This document shows positions 16,301 through 24,778 of a DNA stretch of 49,936 nucleotides, piece after piece. The notes under the pieces are model-generated. The model was not told the DNA's origin. It saw nothing but the letters and a program-made list of their open reading frames with translations, and made no database searches. The DNA comes from JBGFRR01 sp041695045 (GTDB taxonomy: Bacteria; Bacteroidota; Ignavibacteria; UBA10030). The position numbers and the translations under genes were made by a program. Within the stretch, counting starts at the first letter, position 1. Each line of letters begins with the position of its first letter. Where the stretch lies: NCBI GenBank assembly GCA_041695045.1, contig JBGFRR010000105.1, forward strand, positions 1-49,936, written 5' to 3'.

Positions 16301-17424
16301 TACCGCACCTTAAACGTTGCCAAGCTCAGAATCATCAGTAGAAGAGCGATGATGTAGAACCGTGTGACGACCTTCGGTTCCGGCCAGCCGAGCAGTTCGA
16401 AGTGATGATGGATCGGCGCCATCTTGAAGATGCGCCGCCCTTCGCCGTACTTCCGTTTGGTGTACTTGAAGTACGACCGTTGAATGATGACCGACAGCGT
16501 CTCCATCAGGAAGATGCCGCCGAGTGTCGGCAGCAGCAGTTCTTTTTTGATCAGCACGCACATGCCGCCAATGATTCCGCCGAGGGCGAGCGAGCCGGTA
16601 TCGCCCATGAAAACCTGTGCGGGGTACGAGTTGAACCAGAGAAACCCCAGTGCCGCTCCCACCAACGCGGCGCAGAAGATCGCCAGCTCACCGTTCCCCC
16701 GCAAGAATGGTATGGTCAAGTATTGACTGAGTTCCGCGTGTCCCGAGATGTACGCGATGACGGCTAACGTCCCGCCGACGATGCCGACCGTTCCAATGGC
16801 CAAGCCGTCGAGCCCGTCGGTGAGATTCACGGCATTGGACGTTGCGGTAACGATAAAGATAACGACCGGGATGTAGAAGACGCCGAGGTCCAGTTCAAGA
16901 TGTTTGAAGAACGGCACCGTCGTTTTTGAGGCCATCGGCACGAGCGTTACGTCAAACCAATGCGGGAAAAAATAGATGACGCCTCCTAACACCAGTCCCA
17001 CCGTGACCTGCCCGATAATCTTGTAACGGCCGACGAGACCCTTCGGCTTTTTCTTGACTACCTTGAGATAGTCATCAAGGAATCCCACTGCTCCCAGGGT
17101 AACGGTGATACAGAGGATCATGATGATGTACATGTTCAGCACATCGGCCCAGAGCGCCGCGGGAATCACAATCGAAAGCAGAACGATCAGCCCGCCCATC
17201 GTCGGGGTGCCGGCTTTCGTCAGATGAGTCTTCGGAGCTTCAACTTTTGCGGCTTCACCAACCTGAAGTTCCTTCAGCTTTTTGATGATCTTGGGACCGA
17301 ACCAGAACGCAATCACCAACGCCGTTATTGCCGCTGCGCCGGCTCTGAACGTGATGAAGCGGAAGACGCCGAAGCCGGGGATGTCGTACAGCCTGTCGAG
17401 ATGTGTGAGGAGATAATAGAGCAC
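16300..17424 (-). CDS. mraY: Phospho-N-acetylmuramoyl-pentapeptide transferase
   Basis: MraY makes lipid I from UDP-MurNAc-pentapeptide and undecaprenyl phosphate. The 374-residue protein has about ten membrane helices. It shows the TPTMGGLIVL segment, the catalytic FLDDYLK pair of aspartates, the NLTDGLDGLAIG motif, VFMGDTGSLALGG, and the cytoplasmic histidine motif APIHHHFE. Six bases separate it from murF. Confidence 0.97.
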   Translation of the reverse strand: MLYYLLTHLDRLYDIPGFGVFRFITFRAGAAAITALVIAFWFGPKIIKKLKELQVGEAAKVEAPKTHLTKAGTPTMGGLIVLLSIVIPAALWADVLNMYIIMILCITVTLGAVGFLDDYLKVVKKKPKGLVGRYKIIGQVTVGLVLGGVIYFFPHWFDVTLVPMASKTTVPFFKHLELDLGVFYIPVVIFIVTATSNAVNLTDGLDGLAIGTVGIVGGTLAVIAYISGHAELSQYLTIPFLRGNGELAIFCAALVGAALGFLWFNSYPAQVFMGDTGSLALGGIIGGMCVLIKKELLLPTLGGIFLMETLSVIIQRSYFKYTKRKYGEGRRIFKMAPIHHHFELLGWPEPKVVTRFYIIALLLMILSLATFKVR

Positions 17425-17430
17425 GGTGTT

Positions 17431-18831
17431 TTATCGCTTTTTGCGTTCCAGAAGGAAGGCGACAACATCTTCCATGTTCATCCCACGCGAACCCTTGATG
17501 AGCGCAACATCCCCCTCGCCGATGAGCTCGGCAAGGTATTCGGCAAGGACATTTTTCTGGTCGTAGTGGACTTTGAACTTCACTACTGCCGCTTCGTGCG
17601 TGAAGCGGGAGAGCGGTCCGTACGTCAGCAGCGCGTCGATTCCCAACTCGCCTGCCGCTTCGCCCACGGCTCGATGCGCCCCCTCTGCCTGCGCGCCTAG
17701 CTCTAACATATCGGCCAACACGGCGATGCGTTTGCGCTTGGTTTCCATCGCCGTAAGCGTCCTCAACGCCGCCTGCGTAGAATCGACGTTCGAGTTATAC
17801 GTATCGTTGATCAGCGTGGCGCCCGCGATGTTCAGCACCTCCATGCGCTTGCCGATGCCGCTGAACTGTTGAAGCGCCTTCCGAATCTTCGCAGCCGGCA
17901 CCTTAAAATGGATTCCCACCGTTGCTGCAGCGAGCGCATTCATCGCATTGTGTTGACCGGGAACCCGGAGCTGCAGGTCGAATTCCTTCTGTCCTTTTTT
18001 CTTCACACGAATCCTCGCACACGCTCGTGCATCGAGTCCTGCCAACGTGCCTTGTACATCCACGTTTCGGGCTTCGAATCCGTACCGGACGCGGCGCTTT
18101 ACTCGAGAAGCCTGCGCGACAACTCTGCCGTCGTCCGCATTCACAAACGCCATGCGACTGCGCGAGGCGGCGAGCCATCGGAACAACTCTCCTTCTGCCT
18201 GTGCGACGCCATCGAGGTCGCCGAAGAACTCAAGGTGCTCGTGTCCCACGTTCGTGATCAGCCCGTGCGTCGGCTCGGCGATGCGGCAGAGCGCATCGAT
18301 CTCTCCCGGATGATTCGTTCCGAGCTCGAGCACGGCCATGCGGTGTTTTCGCTGCAACTTGAAGAGCATCAGCGGCACACCGATGTGGTTGTTCAGGTTG
18401 CCTTCGGTGCTCAGAACATTGCTCGTCGTGCGAAGGACGGCGGCGATCATTTCCTTTGTTGTCGTCTTCCCATTGCTTCCCACCACGGCAAGCACGGGGA
18501 TGCGAATTTTTTTCCGATATACCGTTGCCAGTTGACCGAGTGCTTGCGTAGTGTTCTCAACAACGAGCACAGGCGTCGCATGACCGGGAACACTCGTCTG
18601 TGTGTCAAACCAGGCGCGATCGACGACGGCAAGGCTTGCTCCGGCTTCAATCGCCTGCGGGAGGAATTCATGCCCATCAAACTTTTCCCCGCGCAAGGCA
18701 AAGAAGATATTGCCGTTTTTCAGCGTGCGGGTGTCTGTCGAAACTCCACTGATTGCAGGCGGGCGCAAGCGGTCCAGATTGTTCATGCGAACGTGCGGGA
18801 CCGCGAGTAGGTCATCCTTCGTCAGCCTCAT
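17431..18831 (-). CDS. murF: UDP-N-acetylmuramoyl-tripeptide--D-alanyl-D-alanine ligase
   Basis: MurF adds D-Ala-D-Ala and completes the pentapeptide precursor. The 466-residue protein has the N-terminal SGVSTDTRTLKNGNIFFALRGEKFDGHEFL region, the ATP loop VVGSNGKTTTKEMIA, the ELGTNHPGEID segment, and the C-terminal INDTYNSNVDSTQAAL and IKGSRGMNMEDVV motifs. The start codon overlaps the murE stop (ATGA), so both are probably translated in a coupled way. Confidence 0.97.
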   Translation of the reverse strand: MRLTKDDLLAVPHVRMNNLDRLRPPAISGVSTDTRTLKNGNIFFALRGEKFDGHEFLPQAIEAGASLAVVDRAWFDTQTSVPGHATPVLVVENTTQALGQLATVYRKKIRIPVLAVVGSNGKTTTKEMIAAVLRTTSNVLSTEGNLNNHIGVPLMLFKLQRKHRMAVLELGTNHPGEIDALCRIAEPTHGLITNVGHEHLEFFGDLDGVAQAEGELFRWLAASRSRMAFVNADDGRVVAQASRVKRRVRYGFEARNVDVQGTLAGLDARACARIRVKKKGQKEFDLQLRVPGQHNAMNALAAATVGIHFKVPAAKIRKALQQFSGIGKRMEVLNIAGATLINDTYNSNVDSTQAALRTLTAMETKRKRIAVLADMLELGAQAEGAHRAVGEAAGELGIDALLTYGPLSRFTHEAAVVKFKVHYDQKNVLAEYLAELIGEGDVALIKGSRGMNMEDVVAFLLERKKR

Positions 18832-20321
18832 CGTCGAATGAATTCCTCAACGGCCTCGCGGTCGCTGAAATGAATGCGCCGCGTGCCGAGAATCTGGTAC
18901 TCTTCGTGTCCTTTCCCGGCAACCAACACCACATCACCGCGCCGGGCGAGCGATAGCGCCCTGTGAATCGCCCTGCGCCGGTCAACTTCCTGAAGCACAT
19001 CGTGCTTCCGCTCGATGCCCGCGGCAATGTCATCGATAATCTTCTGCGGGTCTTCGGTGCGCGGGTTATCGGACGTGATGATGACAACATCGCTCAACTC
19101 TGCGACAACGTTGCCCATGACCGGCCGTTTGTTTGCGTCGCGATCCCCGCCTGCACCGAACACCGTGATCATGCGCCCCTTTGGCAGGACCTCACGGATT
19201 GTTCGCAGGCATTGTTCCAGCGCATCGGGTGTGTGGGCATAATCGATAACAACGTTCCAGCCTGCGGGCGAGGGGATGCGTTCAAACCTTCCGCGCAGTT
19301 GCTTCATCGCCGCCAAGCCTTGTTTCATCGCATCAATCGGCACGTTGAGCGACAGACCGACGGTGAACGCTGCAAGGGCGTTATACACGTTGAAGCGTCC
19401 GACCAGCGGCGTGTGGAGGGTTGTTGTCTTCCCATCGTGTTGCACCGTGAGTGTTGTTCCCTCCATGCTCAGCGCAATATTGGTTGCTCTTACGGTCGCT
19501 GCTTCGTTGAGACCGTAGGTGATCGTACGGCCGTGGTGCCGGTCGATCAATCTTCGACCCCACGCGTCGTCGGCATTGATCACCGCATGAGCTTCCGGCT
19601 TGAGAATCTTGAAGAGGATGCTCTTGGCGTTGAAGTACTCTTCCATCGTTCCGTGATAATCCAGATGATCCTGGGTGAGGTTGGTAAAGACAGCAGCGTC
19701 GAAGTCGATGCCGTGCACGCGTGATTGATGAAGGGCGTGCGATGAGGTTTCCATCGAAACGGCGGTGCACTGTGCTTCGACCATGCGGGCGAGCAGAGCA
19801 TTCAACTCGAGCGACTCCGGCGTCGTGTGCTTGGCTTCAAGCGTTGTCTCTCCGATGCGATGCTCGATGGTTCCGATGAGTCCAACGCGCTGCCCTGACG
19901 CTTCGAGAATTGTTTTGATGGCATGCGTTGTTGTTGTCTTCCCGTTTGTGCCTGTCACGCCGACGACCGTCAGTTTTCGCGAGGGATGGTCATAGAAGTT
20001 GGCGGAAATTTCCGCAAGGGCTTTGCGGGAATCCTGTACGACGGCTTTGATGACGCCGGTATGCATCGCGAGCGAGTCGGGAAACGCCGATTCATCCTCG
20101 AGCACGACAGCTTTCGCTCCCTGCTGTACGGCATCGGCAATGTAGCGATGGCCGTCTTCCGTCGTGCCGCGGATGGCGACGAAGCAGTCGTTCGGCTCGA
20201 CGGCACGGGAGTCGTACTGAACAGCGTGGACTTCCACATCCTGTGTTACGACCATCGTGCCGAACATTGTTTGGTACAGCTTCGTCACATGCACGCCTTC
20301 AAGCAATTTGGAGAGATGCAT
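18828..20321 (-). CDS. murE: UDP-MurNAc-tripeptide synthetase, probably meso-diaminopimelate-adding
   Basis: MurE adds the third amino acid of the stem peptide. Started at the ATG at 20321 (MHLSKLLEGVHV) it has 497 residues, the usual family length; an upstream ATG at 20393 would overlap ftsI by 40 bases. It shows the ATP loop VVGVTGTNGKTTTTHAI and the TNLTQDHLDYHGTMEEY segment. The substrate-selecting motif reads DNPRTEDP, which in characterised enzymes goes with meso-diaminopimelate rather than lysine. GGGAG lies nine bases upstream of the chosen start. Confidence 0.95.
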   Translation of the reverse strand: MHLSKLLEGVHVTKLYQTMFGTMVVTQDVEVHAVQYDSRAVEPNDCFVAIRGTTEDGHRYIADAVQQGAKAVVLEDESAFPDSLAMHTGVIKAVVQDSRKALAEISANFYDHPSRKLTVVGVTGTNGKTTTTHAIKTILEASGQRVGLIGTIEHRIGETTLEAKHTTPESLELNALLARMVEAQCTAVSMETSSHALHQSRVHGIDFDAAVFTNLTQDHLDYHGTMEEYFNAKSILFKILKPEAHAVINADDAWGRRLIDRHHGRTITYGLNEAATVRATNIALSMEGTTLTVQHDGKTTTLHTPLVGRFNVYNALAAFTVGLSLNVPIDAMKQGLAAMKQLRGRFERIPSPAGWNVVIDYAHTPDALEQCLRTIREVLPKGRMITVFGAGGDRDANKRPVMGNVVAELSDVVIITSDNPRTEDPQKIIDDIAAGIERKHDVLQEVDRRRAIHRALSLARRGDVVLVAGKGHEEYQILGTRRIHFSDREAVEEFIRR

Positions 20322-20353
20322 ACATCGTTGCTCCCGCGGGGCAACTGCGTTCG

Positions 20354-22534
20354 TTAATACAGTACTGTTGAAACGACGTGCTTCGGCTCGCATTGAATGG
20401 CCACCAACGCACCGGCCGGCACGCGCTCCCCGGCGCGGGGAAACTGATTCACCACGACGCCGGAGCCGAGAATGCGAATTTCAAAATCTTCAGCCACGAG
20501 TCTGTTCACCGCGCGGCGAATGCTCATGCCTCGCAGGTCGGGCACAGTCATCATGCCGTCGTTGTGTGTCGTCGCATCGCCGGCAAGAACGATTGTGACC
20601 ACATCGCCCGGTTCAACGTGCGCGCCGGCGTCGGGCGTTTGACGCGCAACGATCTCGCCGGTACCGTACACTTTCACCGAGAGGTTGTGTCCTTCCAGAA
20701 TCTTTTGCGCGATGGAAACGCGGAGCGTTCGCACATCGGGAACGCTTACGCCGGTGCGCTGGTTGCTGACAAGAACGGCTCGCGGCGCGGGAACGATCCC
20801 ACCCGTCGTGTTCACGATGCGTTCGGCAATGGCGCGAAACACCGAACCGCTCGTTGCACCACCGTAGTACCCGCGCGCACGCGGGTTATCCATCATTACC
20901 AACAGCACGACCTGCGGGTCCTCCACAGGGAAGAATCCGACAAACGAGCTCGTGTGATGTTGGGATGAATACTTTCCCGCGACGACCTTTCGCGACGTCC
21001 CCGTCTTTCCCGCGATGCGTATGCCGTTGGCTCGCACCTCCTTTGCCGTTCCCCGCTCGACAACGCCTTCGAACGCCGCCGTCAACTGTGCCGCCGTCTG
21101 TTCCGCAATCACCCGACGGATTCGCTGCGGCTGTTGCTTCCGGATGACGGAGCCATCGGGGCCGCGAATTTCAGCCACAATGTGGGGTTTCATGAGCACA
21201 CCGCCGTTCGCCACAGCCGCATATGCACATGCGATTTGCAGCGGAGTAACGGCAACTTCGTAGCCGTACGAGAGCGTCTGAAGTGTTGTGCCGGACCATT
21301 CGTGCGGCTTCTTGAGACGCCCGCGCACCTCGCCGGGCAAGTCGACACCCGTCAGAATACCGAACCCGAAATCACGCGCCGTACGATACATCAGCTCCGG
21401 CCCGATCAACGGACTGACCTTTGCCATGACGATGTTGCTGGAGACCTCCATCGCTTCCTGAAAGGTGATGACGCCGAACGGTTTGGTGTCCTTGATGAGG
21501 CGGAACTTCCCGCCCGGAAGGGGAACTTTCATTTCGCCGTTCTCGGCATCGAAGTGACGGTCGAGCAATATGATTTCTTTTTCGAGCACGGCGGCGGCAG
21601 TAACGACTTTGAACACCGAGCCCGGTTCGAACATATCGACCACAACGCGGTTTTTGGAGGCCGCGATGCCGTAATCGCGGTAACGGTTGGGGTTGACGCC
21701 CGGAACATTGACGAGCGCGAGGATCTCGCCTGTCTTAGGGTCGAGCATGATCGCAAGGCCAGCGTCGGCATTGTTCTCCTCGACGCCGCGCTTCAATTCT
21801 TCTTCGACAATTGCTTGATACGCGAGGTTAATCGTGAGAATAACGTCGTTGCCGTTCACAGGGTCAATCTGCGGGTAGTCTGCCGATGCGCGTGCGCGAC
21901 CGAGTCCGTCTCGTTGCATCACGACGGACCCATCCACACCATCCATCTCGTCATCCAAGTGTAACTCAAGTCCTGAAATGCCGCGGTTGTCGATGTCGGT
22001 GTAGCCGAGAAGCGGGCCGGCGAGTTCATCGTAGTGATACAAACGCTTCGGCTCGTCAATCATGACAACACCATCGAGGCGTGTTGACTCTAATCGACGG
22101 GCAAGGTCTGGCGAGATGTGCCGTTCGAGCCAGACAAAGCGCTTGCGACTGGATCGACCACGCGATTCTTTGAGTTTCGCGAGATAATGCTCCCTCGGCT
22201 TGTCGAAGACCCTGGAGAATTTTTCTGCCACCACACGCGCATTGTCGCCGACCATCACCGGATCCGCCGCAAATGAAACAAGCATGGTATTGGACGCAAG
22301 CACGCTTCTGTTGCAGTCGTAGATGTTTCCGCGACTAGCGGGCAAAACGAACCGTTGCTCATACTGTTTGCGGGCAATTGCTTTATAACGGTCGGCCTCC
22401 ACTACTTGAATCTTCACCAGCCGCACAATGATCAGCAGGAAGAAGAGCACAAAACCGAGCTTGAGGATGAAGAAACGAGAGAAGAACGCTTTCTGCTTCT
22501 GTTGCTCGGCGGGTATGGATTGAGGCTGCGTCAT
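20354..22534 (-). CDS. ftsI: FtsI-type class B transpeptidase with two PASTA domains
   Basis: This septal transpeptidase crosslinks new peptidoglycan. The 726-residue protein has one N-terminal membrane helix (residues about 20-42) and a pedestal domain beginning at RGNIYDCN. The penicillin-binding domain has SVFK (Ser306), SSN (about 365-367) and KTGT (510-513). Two C-terminal PASTA domains follow (about 600-655 and 665-720), opening with VPDVRTLRVSIAQKIL and VPDLRGMSIRRAVN. PASTA tails on the dcw transpeptidase are unusual in proteobacteria but known in Chlorobi-type bacteria. The ATG overlaps the ftsL stop (ATGA). Confidence 0.94.
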   Translation of the reverse strand: MTQPQSIPAEQQKQKAFFSRFFILKLGFVLFFLLIIVRLVKIQVVEADRYKAIARKQYEQRFVLPASRGNIYDCNRSVLASNTMLVSFAADPVMVGDNARVVAEKFSRVFDKPREHYLAKLKESRGRSSRKRFVWLERHISPDLARRLESTRLDGVVMIDEPKRLYHYDELAGPLLGYTDIDNRGISGLELHLDDEMDGVDGSVVMQRDGLGRARASADYPQIDPVNGNDVILTINLAYQAIVEEELKRGVEENNADAGLAIMLDPKTGEILALVNVPGVNPNRYRDYGIAASKNRVVVDMFEPGSVFKVVTAAAVLEKEIILLDRHFDAENGEMKVPLPGGKFRLIKDTKPFGVITFQEAMEVSSNIVMAKVSPLIGPELMYRTARDFGFGILTGVDLPGEVRGRLKKPHEWSGTTLQTLSYGYEVAVTPLQIACAYAAVANGGVLMKPHIVAEIRGPDGSVIRKQQPQRIRRVIAEQTAAQLTAAFEGVVERGTAKEVRANGIRIAGKTGTSRKVVAGKYSSQHHTSSFVGFFPVEDPQVVLLVMMDNPRARGYYGGATSGSVFRAIAERIVNTTGGIVPAPRAVLVSNQRTGVSVPDVRTLRVSIAQKILEGHNLSVKVYGTGEIVARQTPDAGAHVEPGDVVTIVLAGDATTHNDGMMTVPDLRGMSIRRAVNRLVAEDFEIRILGSGVVVNQFPRAGERVPAGALVAIQCEPKHVVSTVLY

Positions 22535-23055
22535 CGCTGCAGTGTTTTCCGTTGGCTCAGCGCTTCTTCGATGTCGCGAATTCTCTGTTGGTCGACGTTC
22601 AGCTGTACCGGCGGCTGCTTCGGGTTCACAAGGCCAAGCTCCTCTGTGGCTTTCTTGTTGATTCGCTCCAGACCGGAAAGCCGGTTTGCTTCTGCCCGCA
22701 GGATTTCCTGCTCGCTCAGAATTTTCTGATGCTGCCGCTGAAGCGCATCAATCTCGGCAACGAGCCGGTCAACAGCGATGATGTTGCCGATGTAAAGCAC
22801 AATTGCCGCCGCCGAGCCGAGCAGGAGAAGAATGATGTTAAACGTCGATACCTTGCGCCGAACGACCTTGCGGTTTCGCATCGGCACGACCTCACCGACG
22901 GCGGGGGATGCAGGCGTGTAAGTCCTTGGAAGCGTTGGTGTTACAGGAATGGCATTAGAACCCACGCCCGTTGCCTTGTTGCTCGTCGTTAGGGGTTCTG
23001 GCGTCAAGGCGCGCTGGAAGAGCACTTCTGCGCTGTTGTGAATCGTCTTTGCCAT
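22531..23055 (-). CDS. ftsL: FtsL-like divisome protein
   Basis: This 174-residue bitopic protein has a proline-rich, basic cytoplasmic tail (about 1-70), one membrane helix (about 72-95) and a short coiled coil (VDRLVAEIDALQRQHQKILSEQEILRAEANRL). An ERINKKATEELGL segment follows, typical of FtsL/DivIC proteins. FtsL sequences diverge strongly; the call rests on topology plus position between rsmH and ftsI. Compared with E. coli FtsL (about 120 residues), the cytoplasmic tail is extended. Confidence 0.85.
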   Translation of the reverse strand: MAKTIHNSAEVLFQRALTPEPLTTSNKATGVGSNAIPVTPTLPRTYTPASPAVGEVVPMRNRKVVRRKVSTFNIILLLLGSAAAIVLYIGNIIAVDRLVAEIDALQRQHQKILSEQEILRAEANRLSGLERINKKATEELGLVNPKQPPVQLNVDQQRIRDIEEALSQRKTLQR

Positions 23056-23058
23056 GGG

Positions 23059-24003
23059 TTATTCCCTTTCGAGAATCTCAACCGCCCGAAGCTTCGCACT
23101 CCGTGCGCGGGGATTCCTTTCTCGTTCGTCTGCTGATGCCACAACCGGCTTCTTGGTCAACAACCGGCAGCGCGGGTGTACGGGTATCTCCGGTTCCAGT
23201 TTGTTGGCAGAGAGAAGTCTTGTTGCGCTTGCACGCTTGAAGGTTTCCTTCACAATGCGATCTTCGAGGGAGTGGTACGAGATTACGACAATGCGTCCTC
23301 CCGGCGTTACAACCTGCAGCGCGTCGTCGAGTGCGGTTTGCAACTGCTGAAGCTCATTGTTGACTTCGATTCGGATAGCCTGAAACACACGAGCAAGAGA
23401 TTTGGTCAGAAATCGTTGTCCCAACGCGGCTTCAACGAGCGCAGCAAGGTCTCCGGTCGTTTCGATGGGAAGCCGTGTCCGCTGCTGAACGATGAGTCGG
23501 GCCATGCGTCGAGCATGGCGCTCTTCCCCATACTTCCTGAACACGTTTGCGAGATCCTGTTCGCTGTATGAGTTCACCACTGTGCGTGCATCGAACTGTT
23601 GTGTACGGTCCATGCGAAGGTCAAGATAATCGTTCGTACGAAAGCTGAACCCCCTGCTTCCTTCGTCCAGCTGATACGACGATACGCCGAGGTCGAAGAG
23701 CACACCGGAGATGTGTTGTTCTTCAAGTTTCTTCAAGACCTCCCGCAGCTTCTCGAATCTTGCTTGAACAATTCGAACTCGCTCGCCAAACCGTTCAAGC
23801 CGCCCGCGTGCAACTTGAATCGCATCGGCGTCTGCGTCGATTCCAATGAGTCGGGCCTTCGTTCCCGTCGCCTGAAGAATCGCTTCTGCATGCCCGCCGC
23901 CGCCGAGGGTCGCATCAACATACACTCTCTCGTGCGCTGCGACAAGGTAGCGGAGAACTTCGCCGACAAGTACCGGCGTATGATACGATGTGCCGGTGGT
24001 CAT
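23059..24003 (-). CDS. rsmH: 16S rRNA m4C1402 methyltransferase RsmH
   Basis: RsmH methylates N4 of C1402 in 16S rRNA using S-adenosylmethionine. The 314-residue protein has the opening SYHTPVLVGEVLRYL, the SAM-binding motif VDATLGGGGHAEAIL, the ISGVLFDLGVSSYQLDEGSRGFSF segment and the C-terminal IVVISYHSLEDRIVKETFK and RNPRARSAKLRAVE motifs. AAGGA sits upstream of the ATG. It follows mraZ as in almost all dcw clusters. Confidence 0.97.
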   Translation of the reverse strand: MTTGTSYHTPVLVGEVLRYLVAAHERVYVDATLGGGGHAEAILQATGTKARLIGIDADADAIQVARGRLERFGERVRIVQARFEKLREVLKKLEEQHISGVLFDLGVSSYQLDEGSRGFSFRTNDYLDLRMDRTQQFDARTVVNSYSEQDLANVFRKYGEERHARRMARLIVQQRTRLPIETTGDLAALVEAALGQRFLTKSLARVFQAIRIEVNNELQQLQTALDDALQVVTPGGRIVVISYHSLEDRIVKETFKRASATRLLSANKLEPEIPVHPRCRLLTKKPVVASADERERNPRARSAKLRAVEILERE

Positions 24004-24050
24004 GCTCTGTCCTTGATGGGCGGTTCACCGGTGCCTCACAAGCTCCATGC

Positions 24051-24500
24051 TCACGTGTGCGGCTTCAGCACCATCTCAGCAACGGTCTCATACGTTGCCG
24101 GCTGATTGTTCAGGTACTCTTCGAACGTCTTAGGATTCCAGATTTCGATCCGTTCCATAATGCCGAGGATCAGCACTTCATCTTGTATCCCTGCAAATTT
24201 CAGGAGGTCTTGAGGGATGGAGATTCGCGCCTGGCTATCGAGCTGAGCGTCGGTTGCCCACTGAAGAAGCGTGCGCACAAAAAATCGATGCTGAGGGTTC
24301 GAGGGTGAAAGTCCGCGCACAGACTCTTCCATCTTACTCCACTCATCTTGCGGGTAGAGGAAGAGGCACTGTTCAAAACCGCGCGTGACAATAAACGTGT
24401 CGTTTGCTGCAGACGAAACATTCTTCCTGAGCTTAGCGGGGAGAGCAATGCGGCCCTTGCTATCGACCGAGTATGAATACCGCCCTTTGAAGGATGACAT
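24051..24500 (-). CDS. mraZ: MraZ transcriptional regulator of the dcw operon
   Basis: MraZ is a DNA-binding protein of the AbrB-like swapped-hairpin fold that represses its own operon in E. coli. The 149-residue protein has two copies of the fold, with signature DSKGRIALP at residues 13-21 and the variant DSQARISIP at 88-96. It is the first gene of the cluster. No clear Shine-Dalgarno sequence is near the ATG; the 5' leader instead contains a stable hairpin (24524-24557) and putative MraZ boxes. Confidence 0.95.
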   Translation of the reverse strand: MSSFKGRYSYSVDSKGRIALPAKLRKNVSSAANDTFIVTRGFEQCLFLYPQDEWSKMEESVRGLSPSNPQHRFFVRTLLQWATDAQLDSQARISIPQDLLKFAGIQDEVLILGIMERIEIWNPKTFEEYLNNQPATYETVAEMVLKPHT

Positions 24501-24523
24501 TAAGGATTTGGTGCTGTGTGTTT

Positions 24524-24557
24524 GAGAACCCCTGATTTTTCAGGAGGTTTGGTTCTC
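24524..24557 (-). promoter_or_regulatory. Hairpin in the 5' leader of mraZ
   Basis: In the mRNA sense GAGAACC (24557-24551) pairs with GGTTCTC (24530-24524). Inside, CCTGA and TCAGG close an AAAA loop, with a 6-nt bulge on one side only. It lies between the predicted transcription start and the start codon and lacks a downstream U-run, so it is more likely a leader structure than a terminator. Confidence 0.5.
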
Positions 24558-24579
24558 CCTGATTCCCCACTTTTCCCCA
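24555..24579 (-). promoter_or_regulatory. Putative MraZ operator: three TGGGG-type boxes at 10-base spacing
   Basis: On the minus strand TGGGG starts at 24579 and again at 24569, and a weaker GGGAG starts at 24559. Each 5-base box is followed by a 5-base spacer. E. coli MraZ binds TGGGN repeats with 5-base spacers just downstream of its promoter start, and the arrangement here is the same relative to the promoter at 24591-24618. Two plus-strand boxes with the same spacing, TGGGA (24586-24590) and AGGGA (24596-24600), flank it. Confidence 0.6.
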
Positions 24580-24590
24580 CACGGATGGGA

Positions 24591-24618
24591 AATTTAGGGA
24601 AAAGCGCATGAAAGTCAA
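24591..24618 (-). promoter_or_regulatory. Sigma70-like promoter of the dcw operon
   Basis: On the minus strand the -35 hexamer TTGACT (24618-24613) is followed by a 16-base spacer and the -10 hexamer TAAATT (24596-24591). Transcription would begin near 24584, just upstream of the TGGGG boxes and about 85 bases before mraZ. Confidence 0.5.
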
Positions 24619-24690
24619 GCGAAATGATGCTGAAAAGTAAGGGGATTAGGGATGTTGGCGAGAAGATGGCCTGATTTGGCCTCAAAACAA

Positions 24691-24708
24691 GTGGGGAATA
24701 TTCCCCAC
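24691..24708. promoter_or_regulatory. Perfect 18-bp palindrome upstream of mraZ
   Basis: GTGGGGAATATTCCCCAC is a perfect palindrome. Each half carries the same GTGGGGA sequence as the boxes at 24565-24580, but inverted. It may be an additional binding site for MraZ or for another regulator of the dcw promoter. Confidence 0.45.
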
Positions 24709-24778
24709 GGCGGGAAGAATCACCAAAATCAACCCAAAATGGCGCGGCAGGAACATACTCATCACAAAAGTGGATTTC

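Noticed and set aside
17869..18810. 313-codon plus-strand ORF opposite murF
   Set aside because: It covers a canonical MurF gene; the Cys/His/Arg-rich translation is typical of an antisense frame.
18963..19724. 253-codon plus-strand ORF opposite murE
   Set aside because: It is the antisense of a canonical MurE.
21134..21964. 276-codon plus-strand ORF opposite ftsI
   Set aside because: It is the antisense of the transpeptidase gene, and no motif is visible.
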